39,732 nucleotides of DNA. Source: Halorubrum sp. DM2 (lineage in GTDB: Archaea; Halobacteriota; Halobacteria; Halobacteriales; Haloferacaceae). Each line of letters opens with the position of its first letter. Position 1 is the stretch's first letter. This document shows positions 32,702-39,732 of this stretch, one piece after another. A model generated the notes under the pieces. The model saw only the letters and a program-made list of their open reading frames with translations, was not told the DNA's origin and did no database searches. The stretch lies in contig NZ_LR594487.1 of the NCBI RefSeq assembly GCF_901686465.1, positions 1,073,848-1,113,579 of the forward strand, in the 5' to 3' direction. The position numbers were made by a program, and so were the translations under genes.

Positions 32702-33037
32702 TCACAGCCAGTTGCCTGGGACGTAGAGAACGGTTCCAACGAGCTCGTCAGTATACATCTCTATTCGTCGAATGGCCGCAGCGATTTCGCCCGCCGAAGC
32801 AGCTGTATCGCAAGCGATGATGCCGGGATGATCTTCAACGTTCAGTTCTGGGTCGGCCCCGCGAAAATCAGTATCCTCGCTCAGAATGAGCCGATCAGTT
32901 TCACGTGCATACTCTAAGAGAACCGTGTCTTCAGAGCCTAACTCAACGTCATTTCCAACGACAGCAACATCGTGCCCTTCTCCACGGAGCGCAGAAACAA
33001 TAGCTGGTGGCACGTGCTCGTCCGCCAGCAGCCTCAT
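32702..33037 (-). CDS. DUF5615 PIN-like toxin
   Basis: 111 aa. DUF5615 pattern: MRLLADEHVPPAIVSALRGE, DVAVVGND, LLEYARETDRLILSEDTDFR, with the conserved acidic residues D6, E7 and the DTDF motif of PIN-like ribonucleases. It overlaps the DUF433 gene by four bases. Such pairs are regarded as type II toxin-antitoxin modules, with DUF5615 as the presumed RNase toxin. Acidic positions are intact, so it may be active. Confidence 0.85.
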   Translation of the reverse strand: MRLLADEHVPPAIVSALRGEGHDVAVVGNDVELGSEDTVLLEYARETDRLILSEDTDFRGADPELNVEDHPGIIACDTAASAGEIAAAIRRIEMYTDELVGTVLYVPGNWL

Positions 33038-33333
33038 GCTTCGGGCTCTGACTGGGTTGTCGTGTCTAGGTCCTCAGGACCACGAACAATAGATAATTCA
33101 TTAGGGACTGACTGGCGCTTAGCTTGGACCTTCCGCATCTCGTCGGCATGGTCATAATAGTATACTAAGGCGCGGTAGATGTCGGCAATGTCGAGATCAT
33201 AGTCGGCGGCGACCTGTTCGGGGGATTCTCCAGCGTCAAGCACTCGCTTTGCGATGTGGTGGACGCCGATACGCCTCCCTTCGATTCGGGGCGCACCACC
33301 TAGGGTATCGTTCGTCGAGACGATTTCAGCCAT
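33034..33333 (-). CDS. DUF433 antitoxin
   Basis: 99 aa from the ATG at 33333 (MAEIVSTNDTLGGAPRIEG); upstream extension is unlike the family. The DUF433 motif is visible: GGAPRIEGRRIGVHHIAKRV, then GESPEQVAADYDLDIADIYR and LVYYYDHADEM. Its stop overlaps the DUF5615 start by four bases. It is the presumed antitoxin, a helix-turn-helix DNA-binding protein that also neutralises the toxin. Confidence 0.85.
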   Translation of the reverse strand: MAEIVSTNDTLGGAPRIEGRRIGVHHIAKRVLDAGESPEQVAADYDLDIADIYRALVYYYDHADEMRKVQAKRQSVPNELSIVRGPEDLDTTTQSEPEA

Positions 33334-33437
33334 TAGAGGTCGATACGCTCCATCCAATAATAAAGGCTGGCCGGAGAGCGCAACATTGCTAAACTCCCTA
33401 AGCAGACCAGTGAGCAGTGTCTCATCTACTGGTGAAA

Positions 33438-33668
33438 TCATTCGAATCGACTTAACCGGTCGTGTGAAATCACGTTCCCGACGGATTTCGTGATCCGAAC
33501 GTGGTGTGTATAGGTGTCAGAGAGTGTGTGCGTCTCGAACTCGACAAGCCATTCAGTGTCACGTTCTTCAATATCAGTGACATCTCCAAGTTGACCGATA
33601 CACTCGCTGTCAGCATACGTGTTTGCGAGTTCTCTCGCTGTTTGTTCATCTGGTACGTCGTTACTCAT
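33438..33668 (-). CDS. Small acidic hypothetical protein
   Basis: 76 aa from the ATG at 33668 (MSNDVPDEQTARELANTYAD); upstream extension is non-acidic. One helix is followed by beta strands (IEERDTEWLVEFETHT, then THHVRITKSVGNVISHDR). It lies upstream of the DUF433/DUF5615 pair on the same strand, about 105 bases away. The pattern may be a small PepSY-like or cystatin-like strand-rich domain, but no family is assigned. Confidence 0.55.
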   Translation of the reverse strand: MSNDVPDEQTARELANTYADSECIGQLGDVTDIEERDTEWLVEFETHTLSDTYTHHVRITKSVGNVISHDRLSRFE

Positions 33669-33888
33669 ACGAACAGCTTTGTTCCGGCTACGGAAGTGAG
33701 TATGCCAGAGCCCATGAAAAGCCAACACATCCCTGGATGACTGTCTCCGCCGTCGATCACGCGGAAACAGGAAATTTGTGCCTGTTGTCGCAGATATTAT
33801 CGAATATCTAAAACGAAACCGGTTCTGAGAAATCCTCGAAAACGACGTGAACAACGATTCTCGACACGGGGATTAGTTAGCAACAACG

Positions 33889-33898
33889 ATTATATCTA
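33889..33898 (+). promoter_or_regulatory. TATA-like box of the GH13 gene
   Basis: ATTATATCTA lies about 60 bases upstream of the start at 33954 in otherwise mixed sequence. Its distance implies a leader of about 30 bases. Confidence 0.4.
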
Positions 33899-33953
33899 TT
33901 TACCATCAATTCCGAACACCTAAGCCCGAAGTTCCCGAGTTGACACGTACCGA

Positions 33954-35942
33954 ATGGATCATCCAGGCCCGCCGCAGTTCGCCGCCGTCGGCGACGTGGT
34001 ACAGCTAGCCCCTCGCGACCCGGTCCTCGAGGCCACGTATCGGTGGGCGGTCACTGAGGCCCCGAGCGCGAGTGAGGCGACCGTCGGCGGTGAGGCCGTC
34101 GAAGAGTTCGTCCCGGACGTCCCCGGACGCTACACGGTGACGCTCGACACGCCGGTCGAGAGCCACGACCTGACGATCCGGGTCTTCCCAGGCGATCACA
34201 GGCCTACCGGCGAAGGAGCCGGGACTGCCGGCGTCGCCGGCAAGAGCGGGTACAGCGGGAGAAGCGGAAAGAGCGGCTATAGCGGCAAGAGTGGCTCGGC
34301 CCGAAAGAGTGGTGGCGAGAGCGGCTTCGCTTCTGGATCCGGATCCGGAACACGCGCCGAACCCACCGAAGATGAGGATGGGCGTCCCCGTGTCAGGCTC
34401 GACGCCGAAATCGAAGGTGACGAGGCCGTCATTCGGGCGACCCCGACGCCACATCCGGACTCGTCACGTGACGCCGCCGATCTCGACGTGGAGTTCCTCC
34501 TTGACGACCGGGACGACGTGACTCGCGAGGACGCGACAGTCGACGACCGCGAACTCCGAGTCCCGCTCGCAGCGATCGATGAGCGGATCCGCGTCCACGG
34601 AGTCGCCGTCGGCGCGAGCTATAGCGTCGCCGACGCGGTTAGCGTCGATCGGCTCGGTGACGGCGCGGACTTCGGCGTCACTCGGCTCAACGAGCCGCCC
34701 GAGTGGGCCACGAACAGCACGCTCTACGAGATCTACGTCCGCGGGTACGCGGACGACGACGAGGAGGCCGAGACAACCTTCGGGGCGCTCGAAAACCGGC
34801 TCGACTACCTCGAGGAGCTCGGCGTCGACTGCCTGTGGCTCACGCCCGTGCTACAACACGATGGGAAGCCCCACGGGTACAACATCACGGACTTCTTCGC
34901 CATCGCCGACGATCTCGGCGACCGCGACGATTACGAGGCGTTCGTCGACGCGGCCCACGACCGCGGGATGGTGGTGCTCTTCGATCTCGTGTTGAACCAT
35001 TCTGCGCGCGATCACGAGTGGTTCCAAGACGCCTACCGGAACCCTGACGCACAGTACCGCGACCGCTACGAGTGGCAGGACTCCGGCGAGCCGGGGACGT
35101 ATTTCGACTGGGAGCTTATCACCAACTTCGATTTCACCAGCCTCGAGGTCCGGCGACACCTCCTCGATGCGGCCGACACGTGGGCCGAGGTCGCCGACGG
35201 CTTCCGCTGTGATATGGCCTGGGCGGTCCCGGAGTCGTTCTGGAAGGAACTCAGAGACCGGCTCAAAGCCGAGGATCCGGAGTTCCTGTTGCTGGACGAG
35301 ACGATCCCGTACATCGCCGATTTCCACGAGGGGATGTTCGACGTCCATTTCGACACGACGCTGTACTTCACGCTCCGGCAGGTCGGGTCCGGCCACCAGC
35401 CTGCGGAGTCGCTCCTTGACGCGGTAGAGGGGCGGGCGCGCTCCGGCTTCCCCGACCACGCCGCGTTCATGCTCTACTTAGAGAATCACGACGAGACGCG
35501 GTACGTGGTCGACTGCGGTGACGACGCCGTAAAGGCCGCCGCCGGTGCGCTGTTCACCCTCCCTGGGATCCCGATGCTGTACGGCGGTCAAGAGCTGGGA
35601 CAGCGGGGTAACCGCGATCCGCTCGCGTGGGACGATGCCCGCGAGGAGATCCGGTCGCACTACGACGACATGCTTGCGCTCCACGACGACCACCCGGCGC
35701 TCGGGGTTGAGGGCGATCTCGTCCGCGTCGAATACGAGACGAGTGAGCCCGACGACGTCGTCGCCTTCGGCCGCGAGAACGGGGACGCGAGCTACGTCGT
35801 CCTCCTCAACTTTGGCTCTGAAACGGCTACGGTCGGGATCGATGGGACGGTCGATGCGACGGATCTTGTCTCCGGGGAGTCGAGGGCGGCAGAAGACGGG
35901 CTAACCGTTGAGGACGTCGCGGTCTTTGAGACGGCGAGCTGA
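33954..35942 (+). CDS. GH13 alpha-amylase-family glycosyl hydrolase
   Basis: 662 aa, GC-rich. N-terminal beta-rich accessory region (residues 1-85), a low-complexity Gly/Ser/Lys/Tyr linker (96 to about 122), another accessory domain, then the GH13 barrel from about 255. The four GH13 regions are intact: D344-LVLNH, GFRCDMAWA with nucleophile D420, LLLDE with acid/base E449, and ENHD with D513. It ends with a C-terminal beta domain. There is no signal peptide or Tat motif, so it is probably cytoplasmic, acting on malto-oligosaccharides or storage glucan. Base composition differs from the AT-richer neighbours. Confidence 0.92.
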   Translation: MDHPGPPQFAAVGDVVQLAPRDPVLEATYRWAVTEAPSASEATVGGEAVEEFVPDVPGRYTVTLDTPVESHDLTIRVFPGDHRPTGEGAGTAGVAGKSGYSGRSGKSGYSGKSGSARKSGGESGFASGSGSGTRAEPTEDEDGRPRVRLDAEIEGDEAVIRATPTPHPDSSRDAADLDVEFLLDDRDDVTREDATVDDRELRVPLAAIDERIRVHGVAVGASYSVADAVSVDRLGDGADFGVTRLNEPPEWATNSTLYEIYVRGYADDDEEAETTFGALENRLDYLEELGVDCLWLTPVLQHDGKPHGYNITDFFAIADDLGDRDDYEAFVDAAHDRGMVVLFDLVLNHSARDHEWFQDAYRNPDAQYRDRYEWQDSGEPGTYFDWELITNFDFTSLEVRRHLLDAADTWAEVADGFRCDMAWAVPESFWKELRDRLKAEDPEFLLLDETIPYIADFHEGMFDVHFDTTLYFTLRQVGSGHQPAESLLDAVEGRARSGFPDHAAFMLYLENHDETRYVVDCGDDAVKAAAGALFTLPGIPMLYGGQELGQRGNRDPLAWDDAREEIRSHYDDMLALHDDHPALGVEGDLVRVEYETSEPDDVVAFGRENGDASYVVLLNFGSETATVGIDGTVDATDLVSGESRAAEDGLTVEDVAVFETAS

Positions 35943-36160
35943 TTTCCGATGAAGCGGCTCTGGCCGATGCTGCAGCGATCGGATACGCTATTATGTAGTT
36001 GGGATAACATTAATACGACCGGTCAAAGAGTCATACGCATGGGTCTCGTCGAGATCGACGGCATGGCGGCCGATGTGTCGCGCAGGAGCGTGTCACGGGT
36101 GGCCCTCGAACGTGTGCCCCCGGAGTCGCGTCGAGACATCTCCCAACTGCGATCCAACCA

Positions 36161-36625
36161 ATGACCGAAACGCCGCTGCACGCCACGGTCACCCAACGCG
36201 GTGTCGTCGTCACACCCGACGACCACGTGATGGTTGTTAAGCGGGCCTCCGACGGCGGATGGGAGCTCCCCGGCGGGCGACTCGACCGTGGAGAGAACGC
36301 TGTCGACGGACTTGAGCGCGAGCTCCGTGAAGAGACATCGCTCGAGCCGGAGGTGGTCGCCCCAGTACACACGCTTGCGTGGGTGAACGATGACGGAAAC
36401 GGGCGGTTCGCCGCGTACTACTACTGTCGCGCCCCCCGACGGCAGGTGTCGCTGTCGGCCGAACACGACGACGCCGATTGGCGGCCGATCCCCGCCGTTG
36501 GGTCCCAACTTAGCGATCCCCAGACGGCGGCCGTTGATGCTGCGGTGACGCGTCACCGACGCTCGCTCGAAACCGATGCCGTCGGCCGCATAACGGGACA
36601 GCGAGAGCGAAGCGACGGATCATAA
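36161..36625 (+). CDS. Nudix hydrolase
   Basis: 154 aa. Nudix box is present: GGRLDRGENAVDGLERELREE followed by TSL, with the glutamates intact and Ser where Gly is usual (REETSL). Flanking strands (GVVVTPDDHVMVVKRAS before, VHTLAWVNDDG after) fit the alpha/beta/alpha sandwich. Nudix enzymes cleave nucleoside diphosphates linked to another moiety; substrate cannot be told. It follows the GH13 gene in the same GC-rich block. Confidence 0.9.
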   Translation: MTETPLHATVTQRGVVVTPDDHVMVVKRASDGGWELPGGRLDRGENAVDGLERELREETSLEPEVVAPVHTLAWVNDDGNGRFAAYYYCRAPRRQVSLSAEHDDADWRPIPAVGSQLSDPQTAAVDAAVTRHRRSLETDAVGRITGQRERSDGS

Positions 36626-36768
36626 CTATAGCCGGAACGTCGATCGATCGTTTCGTCGACAAGTACTCGGTCGGGGGTGGGATAGACGTGGTTCCCGGTT
36701 CCGATCGATGCTTGATCGGTCGACGGTGACCCCAATACCCTACTACCTGGGTTTCACAGTTGCTGGTA

Positions 36769-37002
36769 ATGGCGAATTCGCGGCGGCCTATCGCGCCAGC
36801 CGAAGAAGATGTCCTCGATCATCTTGAGGTGTATCTTGAGGAGCTGGGCGATACCGATCCGGTTACCCGTGAGATGGCGATCACATACTTGGCAGAACAG
36901 GAAATCAGGCCTGCTGATGCGCGCGATATTATCGAACAGTTACTCCTGAAGGGCTATTTGTACGAGGTTGGTGACGACATTCGGATCCCGCCACGCTCGT
37001 GA
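36769..37002 (+). CDS. Winged-helix-like small protein, copy 2
   Basis: 77 aa, with 71 residues identical to copy 1 at 23473-23706. Substitutions are V to A, A to V, QL to PV, A to E and E to D. The conserved upstream segment begins near 36727 (TGACCCCAATA). Homology between the two loci ends at the stop codon, where the converging ATPase gene begins 17 bases later. There are no palindromic repeats upstream here, unlike copy 1. Confidence 0.75.
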   Translation: MANSRRPIAPAEEDVLDHLEVYLEELGDTDPVTREMAITYLAEQEIRPADARDIIEQLLLKGYLYEVGDDIRIPPRS

Positions 37003-37018
37003 TGGGTCGAACTTTCTG

Positions 37019-38419
37019 TCACTCGAGAATTTTGACGACATCGTCAAGAGAGTACAATTGGAGCGCTTCATCTTCGGTAGCAGCCTCCTGCACTGACCGC
37101 TTGAACCCACTCCGGCTGAAAAGCGCGAACTCATACTCAGGATCCCCTCCTTCAGGGGGCGTCCAGTCGATTAGTGTGGCCTCCTCTCGGAGTCGAGAGA
37201 GGACATCGTACCCGATTGGCTGGGTAGTGAACTTGACTTCTCCTGTAAGGAGCGTTCCCCCTGAGGTGAGTCCGACAACATCAACCTCATGTTCTTGGTG
37301 CCACCAGCTCCCGGGACGTTCGAGAAAACGGAGGTTCGGATAGAGCTTTGGGACAGCCTGTTGGCAAAGCTGTTCGAACGTCTCGCTCACGAAGTCTGGA
37401 AGCTCAGGTTCAACTAAGTCGCTGTAGGCCGTTTCATCATAGAGTTCGTATCGGCCACTCCGACCGTGAACAAACCGAAACCAGAAGCGAAACAGATTAT
37501 CGCTGATTCGATACCGACGCTTTCGACTTCGTGTCGGATCTGCGGTCACCGGATAATCCGGTTCGATGAGTTTCAGGTCTTCTAGCCGATCGAGATAGTA
37601 GCTCGAACTGTTGGTATCGATCCCAGCATCACCGGCGATATCGTTTCGTGTGCGGTTGCCTTTGGCAATCGCCTCAAGGATCGCGAAGAATCGGTTGACC
37701 TCGTCGATCTCCATTCGGAGAATGTGTTCGGGTTCCTCGTGGAGGCTCCCTTGCTGTTGGAGGAGCGTTCGAGTGATGTTTTCTCCGAGTGACTGTGTAT
37801 CATCAACTGCTTGGAGATAGTGGGGGACGCCACCAAAAACGCCGTACGCGAACACCTGCTCTGTCGGTTCGTAGTCTGGGAAAAACTCCATTGCAGCGCC
37901 AAAATCGAGTGTCGAGATGGGAAATTTTCCACTCGGGTTCTGTGAGATACGGCCATAGAGTGGGGCACTTCCATCGAGCGTGAGATCGTACATCATCCCG
38001 ATCGCTGAGCCCGTAAGCACGAGTGTGACCGCGGAATCCTCGATGTCGTGATCCCACAATCGCTGAATGAGCGAGGGAAGTTCGGAATCCGCATCAGCAA
38101 GATACGGGAATTCGTCACACACAATGATGGCATCGTGAGCGATGAGATACTCGAGTAGCGTTTCCCAATCCCGCTGGAGGCGTTCGATGTCGGGATATGT
38201 CTCTCGGGCGTCAGTGACGAATGCATCTAGCTGGCTCTTTGCAGTTGTTTCTGTTGCTTGGTGATATACCGTATCGTCTCGTCCACGAATCGATTCGGCG
38301 ATGAGCCTGGTTTTACCGATTCGACGCCGCCCCCATACCACGGCAAGTTCCGCGGTGTCACTCGCATACAAACTTTGGAGCCGCGTGAGTTCCTCATCTC
38401 GGTTGATGAACTCTCCCAT
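37019..38419 (-). CDS. AAA ATPase with C-terminal DUF234 PD-(D/E)XK domain
   Basis: 466 aa. Archaeal ATPase (PF01637-type) with Walker A GRRRIGKT (30-37), Walker B AIIVCDEFPYL near 96, and sensor LVLTGSAIGMM. A winged helix follows (NRTRNDIAGDAGIDTNSSSY). The C-terminal DUF234 nuclease-like domain has EVDVVGLTSGGTLLTGEVKF with Asp and Glu-x-Lys. Such proteins are common in archaeal genomes and mobile regions and their partners are unknown. It is inserted between the winged-helix and PadR genes that are adjacent at the other locus. Confidence 0.88.
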   Translation of the reverse strand: MGEFINRDEELTRLQSLYASDTAELAVVWGRRRIGKTRLIAESIRGRDDTVYHQATETTAKSQLDAFVTDARETYPDIERLQRDWETLLEYLIAHDAIIVCDEFPYLADADSELPSLIQRLWDHDIEDSAVTLVLTGSAIGMMYDLTLDGSAPLYGRISQNPSGKFPISTLDFGAAMEFFPDYEPTEQVFAYGVFGGVPHYLQAVDDTQSLGENITRTLLQQQGSLHEEPEHILRMEIDEVNRFFAILEAIAKGNRTRNDIAGDAGIDTNSSSYYLDRLEDLKLIEPDYPVTADPTRSRKRRYRISDNLFRFWFRFVHGRSGRYELYDETAYSDLVEPELPDFVSETFEQLCQQAVPKLYPNLRFLERPGSWWHQEHEVDVVGLTSGGTLLTGEVKFTTQPIGYDVLSRLREEATLIDWTPPEGGDPEYEFALFSRSGFKRSVQEAATEDEALQLYSLDDVVKILE

Positions 38420-38440
38420 AGTCGCGTGTGATTCGTCGCA

Positions 38441-38494
38441 AACATATAGCTGTCGATAGTGTAGTTTAACCTATTGTAGCCTAAACTATTGTAG
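38441..38494 (-). promoter_or_regulatory. Promoter and operator-like repeats of the ATPase gene
   Basis: Minus-strand GCTATATGTT (38441-38450) is a TATA-like box about 27 bases from the ATG at 38419, suggesting a leaderless transcript. Just upstream lie two 11-base direct repeats (ACCTATTGTAG at 38469-38479 and AACTATTGTAG at 38484-38494) and the inverted repeat TAGTTTA/TAAACTA (38462-38468 and 38482-38488). They overlap the BRE position and look like a regulator site. Confidence 0.5.
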
Positions 38495-38594
38495 ATCAAA
38501 TATTTGTTTTTGGGCTCAGTGGGCACCTCTCATGAATGTAATTGAGATTTCAACAACCGACAGTATTTCAAAAACATGAACCGAAACGGGAACG

Positions 38595-38876
38595 ATGTAC
38601 GATCTCACTGGCTTTCAGCGCGACCTCCTGTATGTTATTGCCGGGCTTGAGGATCCACACGGGCTCGCGATCAAGGAGGAACTCGAAGACTACTACGAAA
38701 AAGAGATCCATCATGGTCGGCTCTATCCGAATCTCGACACACTTGTCGAGAAGGGACTCGTTGAAAAAAGTCAACGTGATCGACGGACCAACGAGTACAC
38801 CACCACTCGTCGAGGGACCAGAGAGATCAAAGCGCGGGCTGAATGGGAATCTGAGTACATCGATCACGCTGCCTAA
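38595..38876 (+). CDS. PadR-family transcriptional regulator, copy 2
   Basis: 93 aa, 87 identical to the copy at 23861-24142. Differences are conservative: D to E, I to V and four changes near the C-terminus. Upstream similarity to the other locus begins about 30 bases before the ATG. Divergent from the ATPase gene, it could bind the operator-like repeats between them, although that is inference. Confidence 0.9.
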   Translation: MYDLTGFQRDLLYVIAGLEDPHGLAIKEELEDYYEKEIHHGRLYPNLDTLVEKGLVEKSQRDRRTNEYTTTRRGTREIKARAEWESEYIDHAA

Positions 38877-38967
38877 CTAAAACCGCATTATCGAAACCAG
38901 GACAGATTTCGTCTCAATATGGTGGACGTGCGTTATATTATAAACCTACAAAACATGGGTGAATGAT

Positions 38968-39426
38968 ATGACGTATGAAAATCTTGATGGCGAACTGGTG
39001 AACGCTCTGCTCGGAGACGGTCGCGACAGCCTCCGAAGCCTGGGGGAGGAACTCGACGTTTCTGTAACGACTGTCTCTAATCATCTTCGTGATCTTGAGG
39101 ACGAAGGCGCAGTGCGAGGATACACACCAATCGTCGATTACAACAAGCTGGGTTATGACGTAACGGCCATCCTTCAGCTCAAGGTTGAGGGGCACGCACT
39201 CCCGGAGATTACTGATAAACTTCGACAGGAAGAGCAGATGGTAAGCGTCTATGAAGTCACGGGCGACGCGGACATCATCGCAGTCGGGAAATTCACCGAC
39301 ACCGATGAAATGAACGATCAGATCAAATCTCTCCTCACCGATGCGGATATCCGGGAGTCGAACACGAATGTCGTACTAAACGCGGTCACTGAGAACGAAC
39401 AGTTCGAACTTGACGTCGAAGAGTAA
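38968..39426 (+). CDS. lrp: Lrp/AsnC-family transcriptional regulator
   Basis: 152 aa from the ATG at 38968 (a GTG three codons earlier is possible). N-terminal helix-turn-helix [20 protein letters not shown] with [20 protein letters not shown], then the RAM ligand/oligomer domain: [40 protein letters not shown] and [14 protein letters not shown]. The sequence is close to the conserved haloarchaeal Lrp family. It is probably a gene-specific regulator responsive to amino acids. Confidence 0.93.
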   Translation: MTYENLDGELVNALLGDGRDSLRSLGEELDVSVTTVSNHLRDLEDEGAVRGYTPIVDYNKLGYDVTAILQLKVEGHALPEITDKLRQEEQMVSVYEVTGDADIIAVGKFTDTDEMNDQIKSLLTDADIRESNTNVVLNAVTENEQFELDVEE

Positions 39427-39732
39427 CGGGTCATCCGTCTTTAGCTAAAAATGAATGATCTCCCTGTGCGTCCAACTGGTCACCACGTTGATTTTGGGGG
39501 GTTCCGTCCGAGGCAACTCAGCCTGTAGTGGTGGCCGTCGCTGTGTCGGTGCCGGAACTGATGCGGGATGGACATTGGGCTTCTGCGGGGACACGACACG
39601 CTGTGCAGAGGCGGTTACAGTCCTAGTCCACGTTATCAGGTGCGTCTCAAAAGACCCAATCTCTCTATTGATGCTGGCGTACTTGCCCCAGCCGCCACAT
39701 ATCTTGGACAGCCGAGCCACATATGAGGATAT
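39427..39732. other. Terminal region, no supported gene
   Basis: From the Lrp stop to the window end I see no gene. A 91-codon minus-strand frame here lacks acidic composition and family resemblance. A coding sequence continuing outside the window cannot be excluded. Confidence 0.4.

Noticed and set aside
35949-36164. Plus-strand 71-codon frame between the GH13 and Nudix genes
   Set aside because: Basic, Arg/Ser-rich product unlike haloarchaeal proteins; it overlaps the Nudix start and shows no motif.
39445-39720. Minus-strand 91-codon frame at the window end
   Set aside because: Composition is not haloarchaeal-like and no domain is visible.
1-39732. CRISPR arrays, tRNA genes and integrase attachment sites
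   Set aside because: No regularly spaced repeat-spacer series and no cloverleaf-like sequence was seen by eye. The three repeats at 23295-23415 have only two spacers and are palindromic, so they are not an array. A tRNAscan or CRISPR finder run was not possible.

Overview
The window is haloarchaeal DNA. The deduced proteins are strongly acidic, and many have recognisable haloarchaeal relatives: a CetZ tubulin, a TATA-binding protein, an MCM paralogue, an Lrp regulator, DUF433/DUF5615 pairs and a ribbon-helix-helix regulator. Several genes have an archaeal TATA-like box about 27 bases upstream of the start codon, as expected for leaderless transcripts. I see no rRNA, tRNA, CRISPR array or complete transposase gene. 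Gene content (restriction and nuclease genes, toxin-antitoxin remnants, paralogues of core replication and transcription proteins, gene fragments) points to an accessory replicon or genomic island. The genus cannot be fixed from the sequence alone.

Layout. 0-4.7 kb: a helix-hairpin-helix glycosylase-like gene, unknown genes, a DUF2971-like gene and a divergent TBP paralogue. 4.7-11.5 kb: a single-chain type IIG restriction-modification enzyme, a stand-alone PD-(D/E)XK restriction-subunit-like protein, and an OLD-family ATPase/TOPRIM nuclease flanked by 47-bp direct repeats. 11.7-15.7 kb: a small unknown gene, a gene fragment, an MCM paralogue whose ATPase residues are all replaced, and an Mrr-type endonuclease. 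16-21.5 kb: a two-gene AddB/AddA-like nuclease-helicase operon. 21.5-24.9 kb: two overlapping mini zinc-finger genes, cetZ, three spaced palindromic repeats, a winged-helix-like gene, a PadR regulator and a YdjM-type membrane protein. 24.8-26.8 kb: a winged-helix gene followed by a MazF-like remnant without a start codon, and a frameshifted membrane-protein gene.

26.4-31.1 kb holds two operons on the minus strand. One has three unknown genes. The other is the most striking part of the window: a ubiquitin-like protein with a coiled-coil N-terminus, an E2-like protein, and a fusion of a JAB/JAMM protease to an E1-like ThiF domain. The three genes are packed with a 1-base gap and a 4-base overlap, so they probably form a complete ubiquitin-like conjugation and deconjugation system. 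It is unlike the E2-free SAMP system known in haloarchaea.

31.1-39.7 kb: an 870-base gene-poor leader region, a ribbon-helix-helix protein, a DUF433/DUF5615 toxin-antitoxin pair, a GC-rich block with a GH13 amylase-like enzyme and a Nudix hydrolase, then second copies of the winged-helix and PadR genes separated by an AAA ATPase/DUF234 nuclease, and finally an Lrp/AsnC regulator.

All functional calls are from reading the sequence by eye. No database search was run.
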